A stretch of DNA of 48,031 nt, from the NCBI GenBank assembly GCA_910587595.1, contig CAJULQ010000009.1, positions 1-48,031 of the forward strand, in the 5' to 3' direction. Positions within the stretch are counted from its first letter, which is position 1; each line of letters opens with the position of its first letter. Below the pieces are notes generated by a model. That model ran no database searches. It was not told the origin of the DNA and saw nothing but the letters and a program-made list of their open reading frames with translations. Origin of the DNA: an uncultured Christensenellaceae bacterium (GTDB lineage Bacteria > Bacillota > Clostridia > Christensenellales > Pumilibacteraceae). The position numbers were made by a program, and so were the translations under genes. This document shows, piece after piece, positions 1 to 7,904 of this stretch.

Positions 1-293
1 TACGCCACGTCGACTTTCATATCGTACATAAGCGCCAAATGATGCTCGCAATAGCTGAACACGCTTATGTCTTTTATGATCACTGCGTCGCCGGAATGCG
101 GGTCGGACGGCACTTCGAAAGTCTTTCCGAACATATCCGCAATTTCGCGGTTGGTGTATTTTATACCTTCAAACGCTTCTTCGTACAGTCGCGCCACGCG
201 GGCGGGCGTTTCGCGCAGCCCCTCTCTGTCGGGGTCTTCGCCTATGGCAACCAATAACCCGCGGATGTGTTTTTCTATTTCTTTACTATCCAT
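1..293 (-). CDS. folE: GTP cyclohydrolase I (FolE), N-terminal part, cut by window edge
   Basis: FolE converts GTP to 7,8-dihydroneopterin triphosphate, the shared precursor of folate and of queuosine/preQ1. Only the first 97 codons are present; the C-terminus lies left of base 1. The translation contains the family N-terminal block AIGEDPDREGLRETPARVAR and the zinc-site block SYCEHHLAL with the conserved Cys and the His pair. The start ATG (293-291) is preceded by AGGAGA at a good distance. The gene begins 8 bases after the queE stop in the same direction. Its place behind queD and queE suggests it supplies dihydroneopterin triphosphate for queuosine, although a role in folate synthesis is equally possible. 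Family identification is firm; pathway assignment rests on context. Confidence 0.93.
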   Translation of the reverse strand, partial: MDSKEIEKHIRGLLVAIGEDPDREGLRETPARVARLYEEAFEGIKYTNREIADMFGKTFEVPSDPHSGDAVIIKDISVFSYCEHHLALMYDMKVDVA

Positions 294-301
294 ATTTTCT
301 C

Positions 302-967
302 CTATACCCCGCGCATATCGGGTTTCCAGATGATTTTATGTAACTGCAATTGCAGGCGTACACCGTTCAGCTTACGCTCTTTCATAAAATCCGTGATTGC
401 TTCGGGTTTGATTTTTCCGAACACGGGGCTGAAATAAACGCGGCACTTTTCCGTAAGTCCGTATGCGTTGATAATCTCTTCCGCCCGCGCCAGATCGCAA
501 ATGTCCCCAACCACAAATTTGACCGCGTCCCGTAGCGTAAGGCAAGAAAAGTTTTCTGTCAGCATATATTTTTCCATTTTGCTGGAAGGAAGTTTATAGT
601 CGGCGGTAACGGCGGGACGGGGAGAAAGGGAAACGATATCTTTCAACGGCACGCTGCCGTTGGTTTCTATTTCCACTTCTGCGCCCGACGCGCCCAGCAA
701 CACTATAAGCCGTGCAATATCCGCTTGCAAAAGCGGTTCGCCGCCCGTCAAGGTAACGTTTTTTACGCCCGTCGATTTCACGTACGCAACAAGTTCTTCC
801 GCAGAAGCAAGCGCATATTTTACGTCGGCGGTATTTGCCCAGCGCGTGTCGCAGTAGCCGCAATCGAGATTGCAGCCGCAAAACCGCAGAAACACGGCGA
901 GCTCGCCCGCGCGCGGACCTTCGCCGTTTATGCTTACAAACTTTTCGGCAACTTTAAAATAAAACAT
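302..967 (-). CDS. queE: 7-carboxy-7-deazaguanine synthase (QueE), radical SAM
   Basis: QueE is the radical SAM enzyme that contracts 6-carboxytetrahydropterin to 7-carboxy-7-deazaguanine in preQ1/queuosine synthesis. The protein (221 residues from this start) opens with VAEKFVSINGEGPRAG, the usual QueE beginning, followed by the iron-sulfur ligand pattern CNLDCGYCDTRW (CxxxCxxC) and the SAM-binding TLTGGEPLLQ. ATG at 967 is chosen because it gives the normal QueE N-terminus and lies one base after the queD stop. An in-frame GTG three codons upstream (976) would overlap queD by 8 bases and cannot be excluded. Neither start has a strong ribosome binding site, so translation is probably coupled to queD. 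The length is normal for the family. Confidence 0.93.
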   Translation of the reverse strand: MFYFKVAEKFVSINGEGPRAGELAVFLRFCGCNLDCGYCDTRWANTADVKYALASAEELVAYVKSTGVKNVTLTGGEPLLQADIARLIVLLGASGAEVEIETNGSVPLKDIVSLSPRPAVTADYKLPSSKMEKYMLTENFSCLTLRDAVKFVVGDICDLARAEEIINAYGLTEKCRVYFSPVFGKIKPEAITDFMKERKLNGVRLQLQLHKIIWKPDMRGV

Positions 968-968
968 A

Positions 969-1388
969 TCACGCACCGTATTCCGCGCAGTTTTCGGGCG
1001 ACTCGTACACCGCTACGCTGCAAACGGGCAAGCCCTTTTGGCAAAGGTCGGCGTATATGTGCGCGGCAAAGTTTTCGGCAGTGGGTCTGAAATCGGTTTC
1101 AACCAATGAAAACCCTTCTTCTTTAAGAACGGCAACGGTTGTGGGTTTAAGGGTGTTTTTTTGGTAAATAAGCGTATGGTCAAAGCCTTCCGCCAGCTCT
1201 TTTACCGTCTTCTTAAAATCGCCGAAGTCCAAAAGCATACCGCGTTTTTCGCCGCTTTGTTGCAATTTGTCGCCGTTTATCTTTACTTCCACAACCCAGT
1301 GATGACCGTGGATATTCGCGCACTTGCCGTTGTATCCGTGCAGAAAGTGCGCGCTGTCAAAACATGCCGAAGTTTTTAAATAATACAT
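969..1388 (-). CDS. queD: 6-carboxy-5,6,7,8-tetrahydropterin synthase (QueD)
   Basis: QueD converts dihydroneopterin triphosphate, the FolE product, to 6-carboxytetrahydropterin, the substrate of QueE. The 139-residue protein has the metal-binding FDSAHFLHGYNGKCANIHGHHW segment split as FDSAH (zinc His), the catalytic Cys in NGKCANIHGHHW and the second and third zinc His in HGHH. It also has the DHTLIY block and a C-terminal VYESPENCAEY block. It is the first gene of the operon. The start ATG (1388) has AAGGAG 7 bases upstream. The leader between promoter and start holds a riboswitch and terminator (separate entries), so expression is probably shut off when preQ1 is plentiful. Length and motifs are normal for the family. 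Confidence 0.95.
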   Translation of the reverse strand: MYYLKTSACFDSAHFLHGYNGKCANIHGHHWVVEVKINGDKLQQSGEKRGMLLDFGDFKKTVKELAEGFDHTLIYQKNTLKPTTVAVLKEEGFSLVETDFRPTAENFAAHIYADLCQKGLPVCSVAVYESPENCAEYGA

Positions 1389-1402
1389 AACTCTCCTTTT
1401 GC

Positions 1403-1432
1403 AAAAAAATACAGTCGCGACAAAACGACTGC
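1403..1432 (-). terminator. Leader terminator (attenuator) upstream of queD
   Basis: On the minus strand CAGTCG and CGACTG form a hairpin followed by a run of T (complement of A at 1403-1409), located between the promoter and queD. The alternative arm GATGC (1431-1435), which can pair with GCATC (1457-1461), overlaps the base of this hairpin. This gives a plausible antiterminator and fits a switch that stops transcription when its ligand is bound. Confidence 0.7.
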
Positions 1433-1459
1433 ATCAAAAAAGAATATTCTCATTTGGAT

Positions 1460-1502
1460 GCCCTGGTTTTGTTTAACGACAGGATGGCGCAAACGAACTG
1501 TC
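1460..1502 (-). promoter_or_regulatory. Probable preQ1-I riboswitch aptamer
   Basis: Reading the minus strand from 1502 to 1460, GACAG and CTGTC form a 5-bp stem. They are followed by the A-rich tail GTTAAACAAAACCAGGGC. Its GGC can pair with GCC in the stem loop, giving the H-type pseudoknot of preQ1 class I. The tail closely resembles the tail of the Thermoanaerobacter tengcongensis preQ1-I aptamer as I remember it. The downstream genes queD, queE and folE make preQ1 precursors, which matches the expected regulon. A covariance-model search would settle the class. Confidence 0.68.
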
Positions 1503-1517
1503 CGTTGAATTGTCTAT

Positions 1518-1546
1518 ATAATACCACGCCGCAACGCGTATGTCAA
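1518..1546 (-). promoter_or_regulatory. Sigma-A type promoter of the queD operon
   Basis: Minus-strand TTGACA (1546-1541), a 17-base spacer and TATTAT (1523-1518). It sits immediately upstream of the riboswitch leader, giving a leader of about 120 bases before queD. Confidence 0.8.
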
Positions 1547-1650
1547 CGCTATCGAAGGGGTTGCGCGCCGCGTATTTTCAAAATGACGGTAAAGGCGATA
1601 GGTTTATACAAACTCGGACAAGCGCGAAAAGCGGTGCGTTCGGATACAAA

Positions 1651-1679
1651 TTGACAGCAAAGCTCGTATCTGCTATACT
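1651..1679 (+). promoter_or_regulatory. Sigma-A type promoter of the EEP-family gene
   Basis: TTGACA (1651-1656), 17 bases, TATACT (1674-1679). It lies 61 bases upstream of the start at 1740 and is divergent from the queD promoter. The bases between the two promoters (1547-1650) show nothing else I can support. Confidence 0.8.
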
Positions 1680-1739
1680 GAGAAGATAAAAGATTGCCCA
1701 AGCAGCATATAGGGGCGGGAAACCCTACGGAGAAACAAA

Positions 1740-2873
1740 ATGAAAAAAACGGTAAAGATCGTGTGCATCGCGTTGGCGTGCGTGTTCGGTGCGTTCGCGC
1801 TGACGGTGGGCGGCTATGTGGCCTATGTGGCGTTGCAGTATTCGCGCATAGCCGACAACAAAACGCTCGACGTGCTGCACGGGCGCGATAGCGAGGTGCG
1901 CGTGGGCGAGAGCTACAGCGTGCTGTCGTATAATCTCGGTTTCGGCGCTTATTCGCCCGCCTATTCTTTTTTCATGGATACGGGCGTGATGGACGACGGC
2001 GCGTCGGTCAAGGGCAAATACGCCAAGGGCATGAATAGGGCGGACGTGGACAAAAACGTGCGCGGACAGATAGACGTGTTGCTTGCGCAGTCGGCCGATT
2101 TTTGCTTTTTGCAAGAGGCGGACGAAAAGGCCGACCGCAGCTACGATATAAATATGGTGTCGCGCATTCGCGAGGCCATGCCCGACTACGGCTCGACTTA
2201 TGCCGAAAATTTCCACACGGCCTATTTGTTGTATCCGTTCGGCGATCCTATCGGCAAGACCGACGCGGGCATGCTCACGCTGTCGCGTTATAAGGTGGAA
2301 AGCGCGGTGCGCCGCTCCTTTCCCGTTACCAAATCGTTTATAGACAAGCTGTTCGATTTAGATAGGTGCTTTTCGGTGCACTATCTGCCCGTGGCGGATT
2401 CCGACAAAAAGCTGGTGCTTATCCATCTGCACATGTCGGCTTACGATAAGGGCGGCACCATTCGCGCCAAGCAACTTGCCATGCTCAACGCCGTTTTGAA
2501 AGAAGAACGTGACAAAGGAAACTATGTGATCGCGGGCGGCGATTTCAACCACTGTTTGATCGCCGACAAATTCGAAACCGACGAGTTGGCGTTGCAAGCG
2601 TTTGCGAGCCGACAGCGCACGCCCGATTGGGTAAAAAACTCGGTGTTGCACGCGTCCGAACTGACCGACGGGTTTTCCATCGCGGCCGACGAGAGCGCGG
2701 CCACTTGCCGCGGTGCGGATATCCCGTATACCCGCGGCGTGAACTACACTACGGTGGTAGACGGGTTTTTGGTGTCCGACAACGTGTGCATCGAAGAAGA
2801 AAAAACGGTGGACACCGCGTTTGCCTACAGCGATCATAACCCCGTGTTGCTCCGCTTTCGTTTGATCGCGTAA
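1740..2873 (+). CDS. Membrane-anchored endonuclease/exonuclease/phosphatase (EEP) family protein
   Basis: This 377-residue protein has one N-terminal hydrophobic helix (about residues 6-33) that should anchor it or export it, followed by an EEP-fold (DNase I-like) domain. The metal and catalytic signatures are visible in order: SYNLGFG (Asn65), FLQEAD (Glu126), GGDFNH (Asp268, Asn270) and SDHNPV (Asp365, His366). EEP proteins hydrolyse phosphodiester bonds in nucleic acids, inositol phosphates or sphingomyelin-type lipids; the substrate cannot be read from sequence. The external position suggests extracellular phosphodiester or lipid substrates (inference). The start ATG has GGAGA upstream. 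The gene stands alone between its own promoter and a strong terminator. Confidence 0.85.
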   Translation: MKKTVKIVCIALACVFGAFALTVGGYVAYVALQYSRIADNKTLDVLHGRDSEVRVGESYSVLSYNLGFGAYSPAYSFFMDTGVMDDGASVKGKYAKGMNRADVDKNVRGQIDVLLAQSADFCFLQEADEKADRSYDINMVSRIREAMPDYGSTYAENFHTAYLLYPFGDPIGKTDAGMLTLSRYKVESAVRRSFPVTKSFIDKLFDLDRCFSVHYLPVADSDKKLVLIHLHMSAYDKGGTIRAKQLAMLNAVLKEERDKGNYVIAGGDFNHCLIADKFETDELALQAFASRQRTPDWVKNSVLHASELTDGFSIAADESAATCRGADIPYTRGVNYTTVVDGFLVSDNVCIEEEKTVDTAFAYSDHNPVLLRFRLIA

Positions 2874-2923
2874 TGCCCTGCGGCGCGCCCGTGCCGTATT
2901 AGCGGGCGCCCTGCAGTCGAAAC

Positions 2924-2947
2924 GCCCGCCTCTGTGCGGGCTTTTTT
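2924..2947 (+). terminator. Rho-independent terminator after the EEP gene
   Basis: GCCCGC, loop, GCGGGC followed by TTTTTT. The hairpin lies about 50 bases past the stop codon at 2873. Confidence 0.85.
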
Positions 2948-2976
2948 ATTTCGCAAGCTGTCTATCATGGCGCCAC

Positions 2977-3014
2977 ACTGTATATTTATGCGCAAATATG
3001 AATAAATATACAGT
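2977..3014. repeat. 13-bp perfect inverted repeat in AT-rich intergenic DNA
   Basis: ACTGTATATTTAT (2977-2989) is exactly complementary to ATAAATATACAGT (3002-3014), with 12 bases between. It lies in the 361-bp gap between the EEP terminator and the topoisomerase operon, about 70 bases upstream of that operon's -35 box. It could be an operator for a dimeric regulator. No T-run follows, so it is not a typical terminator. Confidence 0.6.
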
Positions 3015-3083
3015 AAATACATATTGTGGCAAGTTTAGAGGGAAAAGCGGCAAAAAAATGAATAAATATGTAGCGTAAAACAG

Positions 3084-3113
3084 TTGAAAAATCGAGCGGC
3101 TATGTGTTACAAT
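3084..3113 (+). promoter_or_regulatory. Promoter of the topoisomerase B/A operon
   Basis: TTGAAA (3084-3089), 18-base spacer, TACAAT (3108-3113), followed by a leader of about 115 bases before the start at 3235. No other good promoter was found in the gap. Confidence 0.65.
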
Positions 3114-3234
3114 GGTACAAGCGGCGTGCGTATTTCGTTGTTTTACATTTGGGTAAATCGGCAATAATCGGGAATAACGGCGTACGGCGGCGCGTTTTGC
3201 ATTTACTACGGATATACGGCAAGGAGGACACAAA

Positions 3235-5193
3235 ATGCACGATTACAGCGCAGGCGATATTCGTGTGCTGGAGGGATTGGACGCGGTGCGTCTTCGCCCC
3301 GGCATGTACATCGGCACCACGGGTATCAAAGGTCTGCATCATATTCTTTGGGAAATTGTAGACAACTCCATGGACGAGGTGGCCAACGGCTACGGCGACA
3401 CCATAACCGTAACATTATATACCGACGGCAGCGTGAGCGTGGAAGATAACGGACGCGGCATTCCCGTAGACGTGCACCCTACGCTCGGCGTGTCGGGCGT
3501 GGAAGTGGTTTTCACCCAACTGCACGCGGGCGGCAAGTTCGACAACGAAAACTATGCCCACAGCGGCGGCTTGCACGGCGTGGGCGCGTCGGTAACAAAC
3601 GCGCTCAGCGAATGGCTCACGGTGGAAGTGTATAAAAACGGCAAGATCTTCCGCATGGAATTCGAGTCTAAAGAAATCAACGGCGAAGTGAAGGGCGGCG
3701 TACCCAAATATCATTTGATCGACACGGGCATGTCCACCGAAAAGCGCGGCTCGTTCGTGCGCTTTTTGCCCGACAAACGCATTTTCGAAAGCACGCATTT
3801 TCAGCTCGAAACCATTTCGCGGCGCTTGAAAGAACTTGCCTTTCTCAACAAGGGCGCGCGTATCGTTTTGATCGACGAGCGGGTGCCTATGGGCAACGCT
3901 TGCTTAAAGCGCGAATACTGCTACGAGGGCGGACTGAACGACTTTGTAAAGTATCTCAACGAAACCAAAGTGCCCGCGTTCGAGGAGCCTATCTTTTTGA
4001 CGGGCGCCAAAGACAATATAGAAATGGAGTTGTCGTTCCAATATACGGACGCGTACACCGAAAATATTTTTTCGTATGTGAACAACATTCCCACCACGGA
4101 GGGCGGCACGCACGAAACGGGGTTTAAGGCCGCGCTCACCAAAGTGATGAACGATTTGGCGCGCAAGACGGGCATGCTCAAAGACAAAGACGCCAACCTT
4201 TTGGGCGACGATTACCGCGAGGGGCTTACGGCGGTGCTGTCCGTAAAAATGCAAAACGTGCAGTTCGAGGGGCAAACAAAGACCAAGCTCGGCAACCCCG
4301 AAGCGCGTATTGCCATAGAGTATATCGTCAACCAAACGCTTGGCGAGTTTTTCGAAAAGGACGAAAAGGGGCTGGCCGAGATCATCCTGAAAAAAGCTCT
4401 TTTGGCGGCCAAGGTGCGCGAGGCGGCCCGCAAAGAAAAGGAGATCACCCGCGCCAAAAACAGCTTGGAAAACAACTTCAATCTGGTGGGCAAGCTGAGC
4501 AGTTGCACGGGCAAAAAACCCGAAAACAACGAATTGTTTATCGTAGAGGGCGACTCCGCCGGCGGCACGGCCAAACAAGCGCGCAACCGTTCCTTTCAAG
4601 CCATTTTGCCGCTTAGGGGCAAACCGTTGAACGCCGAGAAAAAGCGTATCGATCAAGTGCTTGCCAACGAGGAGATCCGCACCATTATTTCGGCGCTCGG
4701 TAGCGGTATCGGCGAGGACTTTAACGTGGAAAACCTAAACTACCACAAAGTGATCATACTGTCCGATGCCGACCAAGACGGCGCGCATATCCGCGCGATC
4801 CTATTAACTTTCTTTTTCCGCTACATGAAAGACCTTATAAACGAGGGGCACGTGTATATCGGCTTGCCGCCGCTGTACCGCATAGCGAGAAAAGACACGG
4901 TGGAATACGTTTACGACGATCCCGCGCTCGAAGAGGCCAAAAAGCGGTTCGGCAAGGGCGCGTCTATACAGCGCTACAAAGGTTTGGGCGAGATGAGCGC
5001 CGAGCAGTTGTGGGAAACCACCATGGATCCGTCCCGCCGCACGCTGGTGCAAGTTACCATAGAAGACGCGGCCATGGCGGAAATGTTGGTGTCCACGTTG
5101 ATGGGCGACGCCATCGAACTTCGCAGGCACTATATCATCGCCAACGCGAACTTTAACAAAGAAGACAATTTCAAGGCGCAGGAGTCTAAGTAG
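3235..5193 (+). CDS. Type IIA DNA topoisomerase subunit B (ParE/GyrB family)
   Basis: ATPase subunit of a type IIA topoisomerase, 652 residues. The GHKL ATPase motifs are EIVDNSMDE (Glu40, Asn44), DNGRGIP (71-77) and GGLHGVG (111-117). The Toprim domain has EGDSAGG (Glu438) and DADQDGAH (Asp511, Asp513, Asp515), and the C-terminus carries QRYKGLGEMSAEQLWETTMDP broken across the usual block. The start ATG has a full AAGGAGG. It is 10 bases upstream of its A-subunit partner, which should be co-transcribed and assemble with it as an A2B2 tetramer. ParE versus GyrB cannot be decided by eye: blocks such as NEEIRTII and NYHKVII lean to ParE, and there is no dnaA or recF nearby. The partner lacks a GyrA box, which also favours topoisomerase IV-like function. 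Confidence 0.93.
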   Translation: MHDYSAGDIRVLEGLDAVRLRPGMYIGTTGIKGLHHILWEIVDNSMDEVANGYGDTITVTLYTDGSVSVEDNGRGIPVDVHPTLGVSGVEVVFTQLHAGGKFDNENYAHSGGLHGVGASVTNALSEWLTVEVYKNGKIFRMEFESKEINGEVKGGVPKYHLIDTGMSTEKRGSFVRFLPDKRIFESTHFQLETISRRLKELAFLNKGARIVLIDERVPMGNACLKREYCYEGGLNDFVKYLNETKVPAFEEPIFLTGAKDNIEMELSFQYTDAYTENIFSYVNNIPTTEGGTHETGFKAALTKVMNDLARKTGMLKDKDANLLGDDYREGLTAVLSVKMQNVQFEGQTKTKLGNPEARIAIEYIVNQTLGEFFEKDEKGLAEIILKKALLAAKVREAARKEKEITRAKNSLENNFNLVGKLSSCTGKKPENNELFIVEGDSAGGTAKQARNRSFQAILPLRGKPLNAEKKRIDQVLANEEIRTIISALGSGIGEDFNVENLNYHKVIILSDADQDGAHIRAILLTFFFRYMKDLINEGHVYIGLPPLYRIARKDTVEYVYDDPALEEAKKRFGKGASIQRYKGLGEMSAEQLWETTMDPSRRTLVQVTIEDAAMAEMLVSTLMGDAIELRRHYIIANANFNKEDNFKAQESK

Positions 5194-5203
5194 GGAGGAG
5201 CGT

Positions 5204-7642
5204 ATGGCAGAACAAAAGACACCGAGTATTATAGCCAAAACCATGGAAGACGTCATGCACGAGTCCATGATGCCGTATTCCGAGTTCGTTATTCTCGACC
5301 GCGCGTTGCCGCGCGTGGAAGACGGCTTAAAACCCGTGCAACGGCGCATACTGTATAGCATGTCCGAGCTGGGTAACACCCCCGATAAACCGTACCGTAA
5401 GTCGGCGCGTATCGTGGGCGATTGCATGGGTAAATTCCACCCGCACGGCGACAGCTCCATTTACGGCGCCATGGTGCGCATGGCGCAAAACTTCAACATG
5501 GGCGCGTGCCTCATAGACGGGCACGGCAACTTCGGGTCGGTGGACGGCGACAGCCCCGCCGCCATGCGTTACACCGAGGCGCGACTCACGCCGTTGGCGC
5601 TCGAACTGTTGCGCGACCTCGAAAAGAACACGGTAAAGTGGAGTTGCAACTTCGACGACACGTTGATGGAGCCGGACATGCTCCCCGGCCGTTTCCCCAA
5701 TTTGTTGGTGAACGGCGCGAGCGGCATTGCGGTGGGTTTGTCCACCAATATCCCGCCGCACAATTTAATGGAAAGTATCGACGGCGTGATCGCCTATATC
5801 GACAACCCGCGCATCAAACTTTCCGAAATGATGAAGGTGATAAAAGGCCCCGATTTTCCCACGGGCGGATTTATCATCGGCGGCGACGAACTCGTAAAAG
5901 CGTATGAAACGGGCAAGGGCAAGATCATCATGCGCGCCAAACTGCATATCGAAAACGGCGAGAACGACAAAAAACTCATCGTTATCGACGAATTGCCCTA
6001 CCAAGTGAACAAAGCGCAATTGCTCGAAAGCATATTAAAAGCGCGCGAGGACAAAAAAGGCGTTTTGACGGGCATCACCGAGATCACCGACGAGAGCGAC
6101 CGCGGCGGTATGCGCGCGGTGATCAAGGTAAAGCGGGACGTAGACCCCAAACCCATCATAGACGCGCTTATGAAATACACCAACCTTTCCACGTCGTTCG
6201 CCATCAACATGGTGGCCATTGCCGACGGCAAGCCGCAACAAATGGGGCTGTTGGATATCATAGCCTACTACGTGAACTACCAGCGCGACGTGGTGTTGCG
6301 CCGCACGCGCTACGAGTTGGACGCGGCCAAAGAGCGCGAACATATTTTGGAAGGCTTGGTAATCGCCGTTCGCAATATCGACGAGGTGGTCAAGATCATC
6401 AAGGCGTCGGCCTCCACGAGCGAGGCGCGCGAAAACTTGCGCAAGCGGTTCGATCTCAGCGAGCGGCAAGCGCAAGCCATTCTCGATCTGCGCTTGGCGC
6501 GGCTCACGCACCTCGAAGTGTATAAGTTGGAAAAAGAGTTGGCCGACGTGCGCGCGCTCATCACCCGACTTACCGCCATCGTGGCCAGCAAAAAACTGCA
6601 AATGGATCTTGTAAAGGCCGAACTGTCGCAGATCCGCAAGGCGTATCGCGAAAACCGCAAATCGGTGATCTTAAAGGCGACGGCCGACTACACCGTGCCC
6701 AGCGAGGACGACGAAAAGCCCATAGAGGATTATATCATTGCGGTGAACGCCAACGGCCAGATAAAACGCATGTTCGTAAAGAACTTTACCATGGCCACCA
6801 AAGACTTTACCGAAAATTCTTCGCGCAACGAGATCTGTTCGTGCATCGTAAAAGCCAACAGCTTAGAGCGCGTGTATTGCTTTACTAACCTCGGCAACTG
6901 CTACAAAGTGGACGCCGAATCGGTGCCGGAGGGCAAGTGGCGCGAAAAGGGCGCGCCGCTCAAAAAAGTGGTGCCCGAATGTTTGGACGGCGAGAAGATC
7001 GTATTTATGCAAACGGTGGACGACGCGTTGCCCAAAGGCAATCTGCTGTTTTATACCCGCACGGGCATGGTTAAGCGCAGCGAGTGGAAAGAATACGGCG
7101 TGGTAAAGAGCGCTTTTGCCGCCATCAAACTCAAAGACGACGACGAAGTGATCGGCATAGAGCACGAGAAGAAAAACTGCACATTGCTGTTCGTTACGCG
7201 CGCGGGCATGTGCCTGAACGCCGATATGAGCGATATTCCCGTGCAAGGCCGCATTGCGTCGGGCGTGAAAGGCATTCAGCTGTCGGACGGCGACGACTGC
7301 ATGTTTATCGGGCAGATCAACGGCGACGGCGAAGTGGTGCTCGTTTCCGATCGCGGCTATGCCAAACGCGTGCTCGTTTCGCAGATAGACGTGATGGCGC
7401 GCTACCGCAAGGGCGTGAAGATCGTAGACTTTAACAAAAAGGACAACGGCACGGCGTTGGCGTTCGTTTCGTACGTGACCGATCCGTATAAGATCGTGTT
7501 GGTGTTCGAGGACGACTATTTGTCCAGCTATTCCACCGAGGCGCTGGGTATAGAAAACCGCACGCATGCGGGGCGCCCCATCATAAAAGGTAAGGCAAAG
7601 ATCAAAGAGGGGCTTGTTTATAACGACAAACTGACAAATTGA
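5204..7642 (+). CDS. Type IIA DNA topoisomerase subunit A (ParC/GyrA family)
   Basis: DNA-cleaving subunit, 812 residues. The N-terminal winged-helix/tower region has KPVQRRILYSM, DKPYRKSARIVGD and the active-site tyrosine in AAMRYTEARL (Tyr123). The C-terminal half (from about residue 500) has repeated beta-pinwheel blades. The first blade, around residues 525-545, lacks any QRRGGKG-type GyrA box, and a late segment QGRIASGVKG is not a good substitute. This argues for a ParC-like decatenase rather than a supercoiling gyrase, though the sequence near the active site looks GyrA-like. In the quinolone region HPHGDSSIYGAMVRMA the position of E. coli GyrA Asp87 is Gly (Gly88 here) while the Ser is kept. 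The start has GGGAGGAG upstream and the gene ends at a strong terminator. Confidence 0.92.
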   Translation: MAEQKTPSIIAKTMEDVMHESMMPYSEFVILDRALPRVEDGLKPVQRRILYSMSELGNTPDKPYRKSARIVGDCMGKFHPHGDSSIYGAMVRMAQNFNMGACLIDGHGNFGSVDGDSPAAMRYTEARLTPLALELLRDLEKNTVKWSCNFDDTLMEPDMLPGRFPNLLVNGASGIAVGLSTNIPPHNLMESIDGVIAYIDNPRIKLSEMMKVIKGPDFPTGGFIIGGDELVKAYETGKGKIIMRAKLHIENGENDKKLIVIDELPYQVNKAQLLESILKAREDKKGVLTGITEITDESDRGGMRAVIKVKRDVDPKPIIDALMKYTNLSTSFAINMVAIADGKPQQMGLLDIIAYYVNYQRDVVLRRTRYELDAAKEREHILEGLVIAVRNIDEVVKIIKASASTSEARENLRKRFDLSERQAQAILDLRLARLTHLEVYKLEKELADVRALITRLTAIVASKKLQMDLVKAELSQIRKAYRENRKSVILKATADYTVPSEDDEKPIEDYIIAVNANGQIKRMFVKNFTMATKDFTENSSRNEICSCIVKANSLERVYCFTNLGNCYKVDAESVPEGKWREKGAPLKKVVPECLDGEKIVFMQTVDDALPKGNLLFYTRTGMVKRSEWKEYGVVKSAFAAIKLKDDDEVIGIEHEKKNCTLLFVTRAGMCLNADMSDIPVQGRIASGVKGIQLSDGDDCMFIGQINGDGEVVLVSDRGYAKRVLVSQIDVMARYRKGVKIVDFNKKDNGTALAFVSYVTDPYKIVLVFEDDYLSSYSTEALGIENRTHAGRPIIKGKAKIKEGLVYNDKLTN

Positions 7643-7660
7643 CCTATTAAACCGCTTGTT

Positions 7661-7693
7661 AAAAAGCCGCGACGATTTCGTTGCGGCTTTTTC
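7661..7693 (+). terminator. Rho-independent terminator after the topoisomerase operon
   Basis: AAAAAGCCGCGACG and CGTTGCGGCTTTTT form a long stem (one G-T wobble) around a 4-base loop, ending in T. It starts 19 bases after the stop codon. The A/T arms could make it work in both directions. Confidence 0.88.
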
Positions 7694-7759
7694 TGTTGGC
7701 AAAAAACATGGACGATATTACTGAAATGCACAAAAATATCGCACAAGCATGGGGCGATA

Positions 7760-7768
7760 TGCTATACT
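7760..7768 (+). promoter_or_regulatory. Possible extended -10 promoter of the GH43 operon
   Basis: TGCTATACT is a good extended -10 element. The matching -35 region (around 7740-7745) is poor. It lies about 137 bases upstream of the GH43 start and downstream of the topoisomerase terminator, so it is the best candidate for driving the three lipoprotein genes. Confidence 0.45.
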
Positions 7769-7904
7769 ATTCCCAAATAAATTCCTATACTTCGACACAA
7801 GGAAAATGACTGATCGGCCGAAAATCTTTTCGGCGTATTTGGGTTTGCGAATGTTTGTCCGTGCGGCGCAACATGCGAGACGGACGCGATATAGGAGGGA
7901 AAAA

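Noticed and set aside
7749..7904. Upstream extension of the GH43 gene frame
   Set aside because: The added 52 residues are not signal-like; GTG 7905 has a strong ribosome site and gives a lipoprotein signal. The same reasoning rejects extensions at 13403-13522, 32154-32354, 40353-40805, 41920-41973 and 46772-46936.
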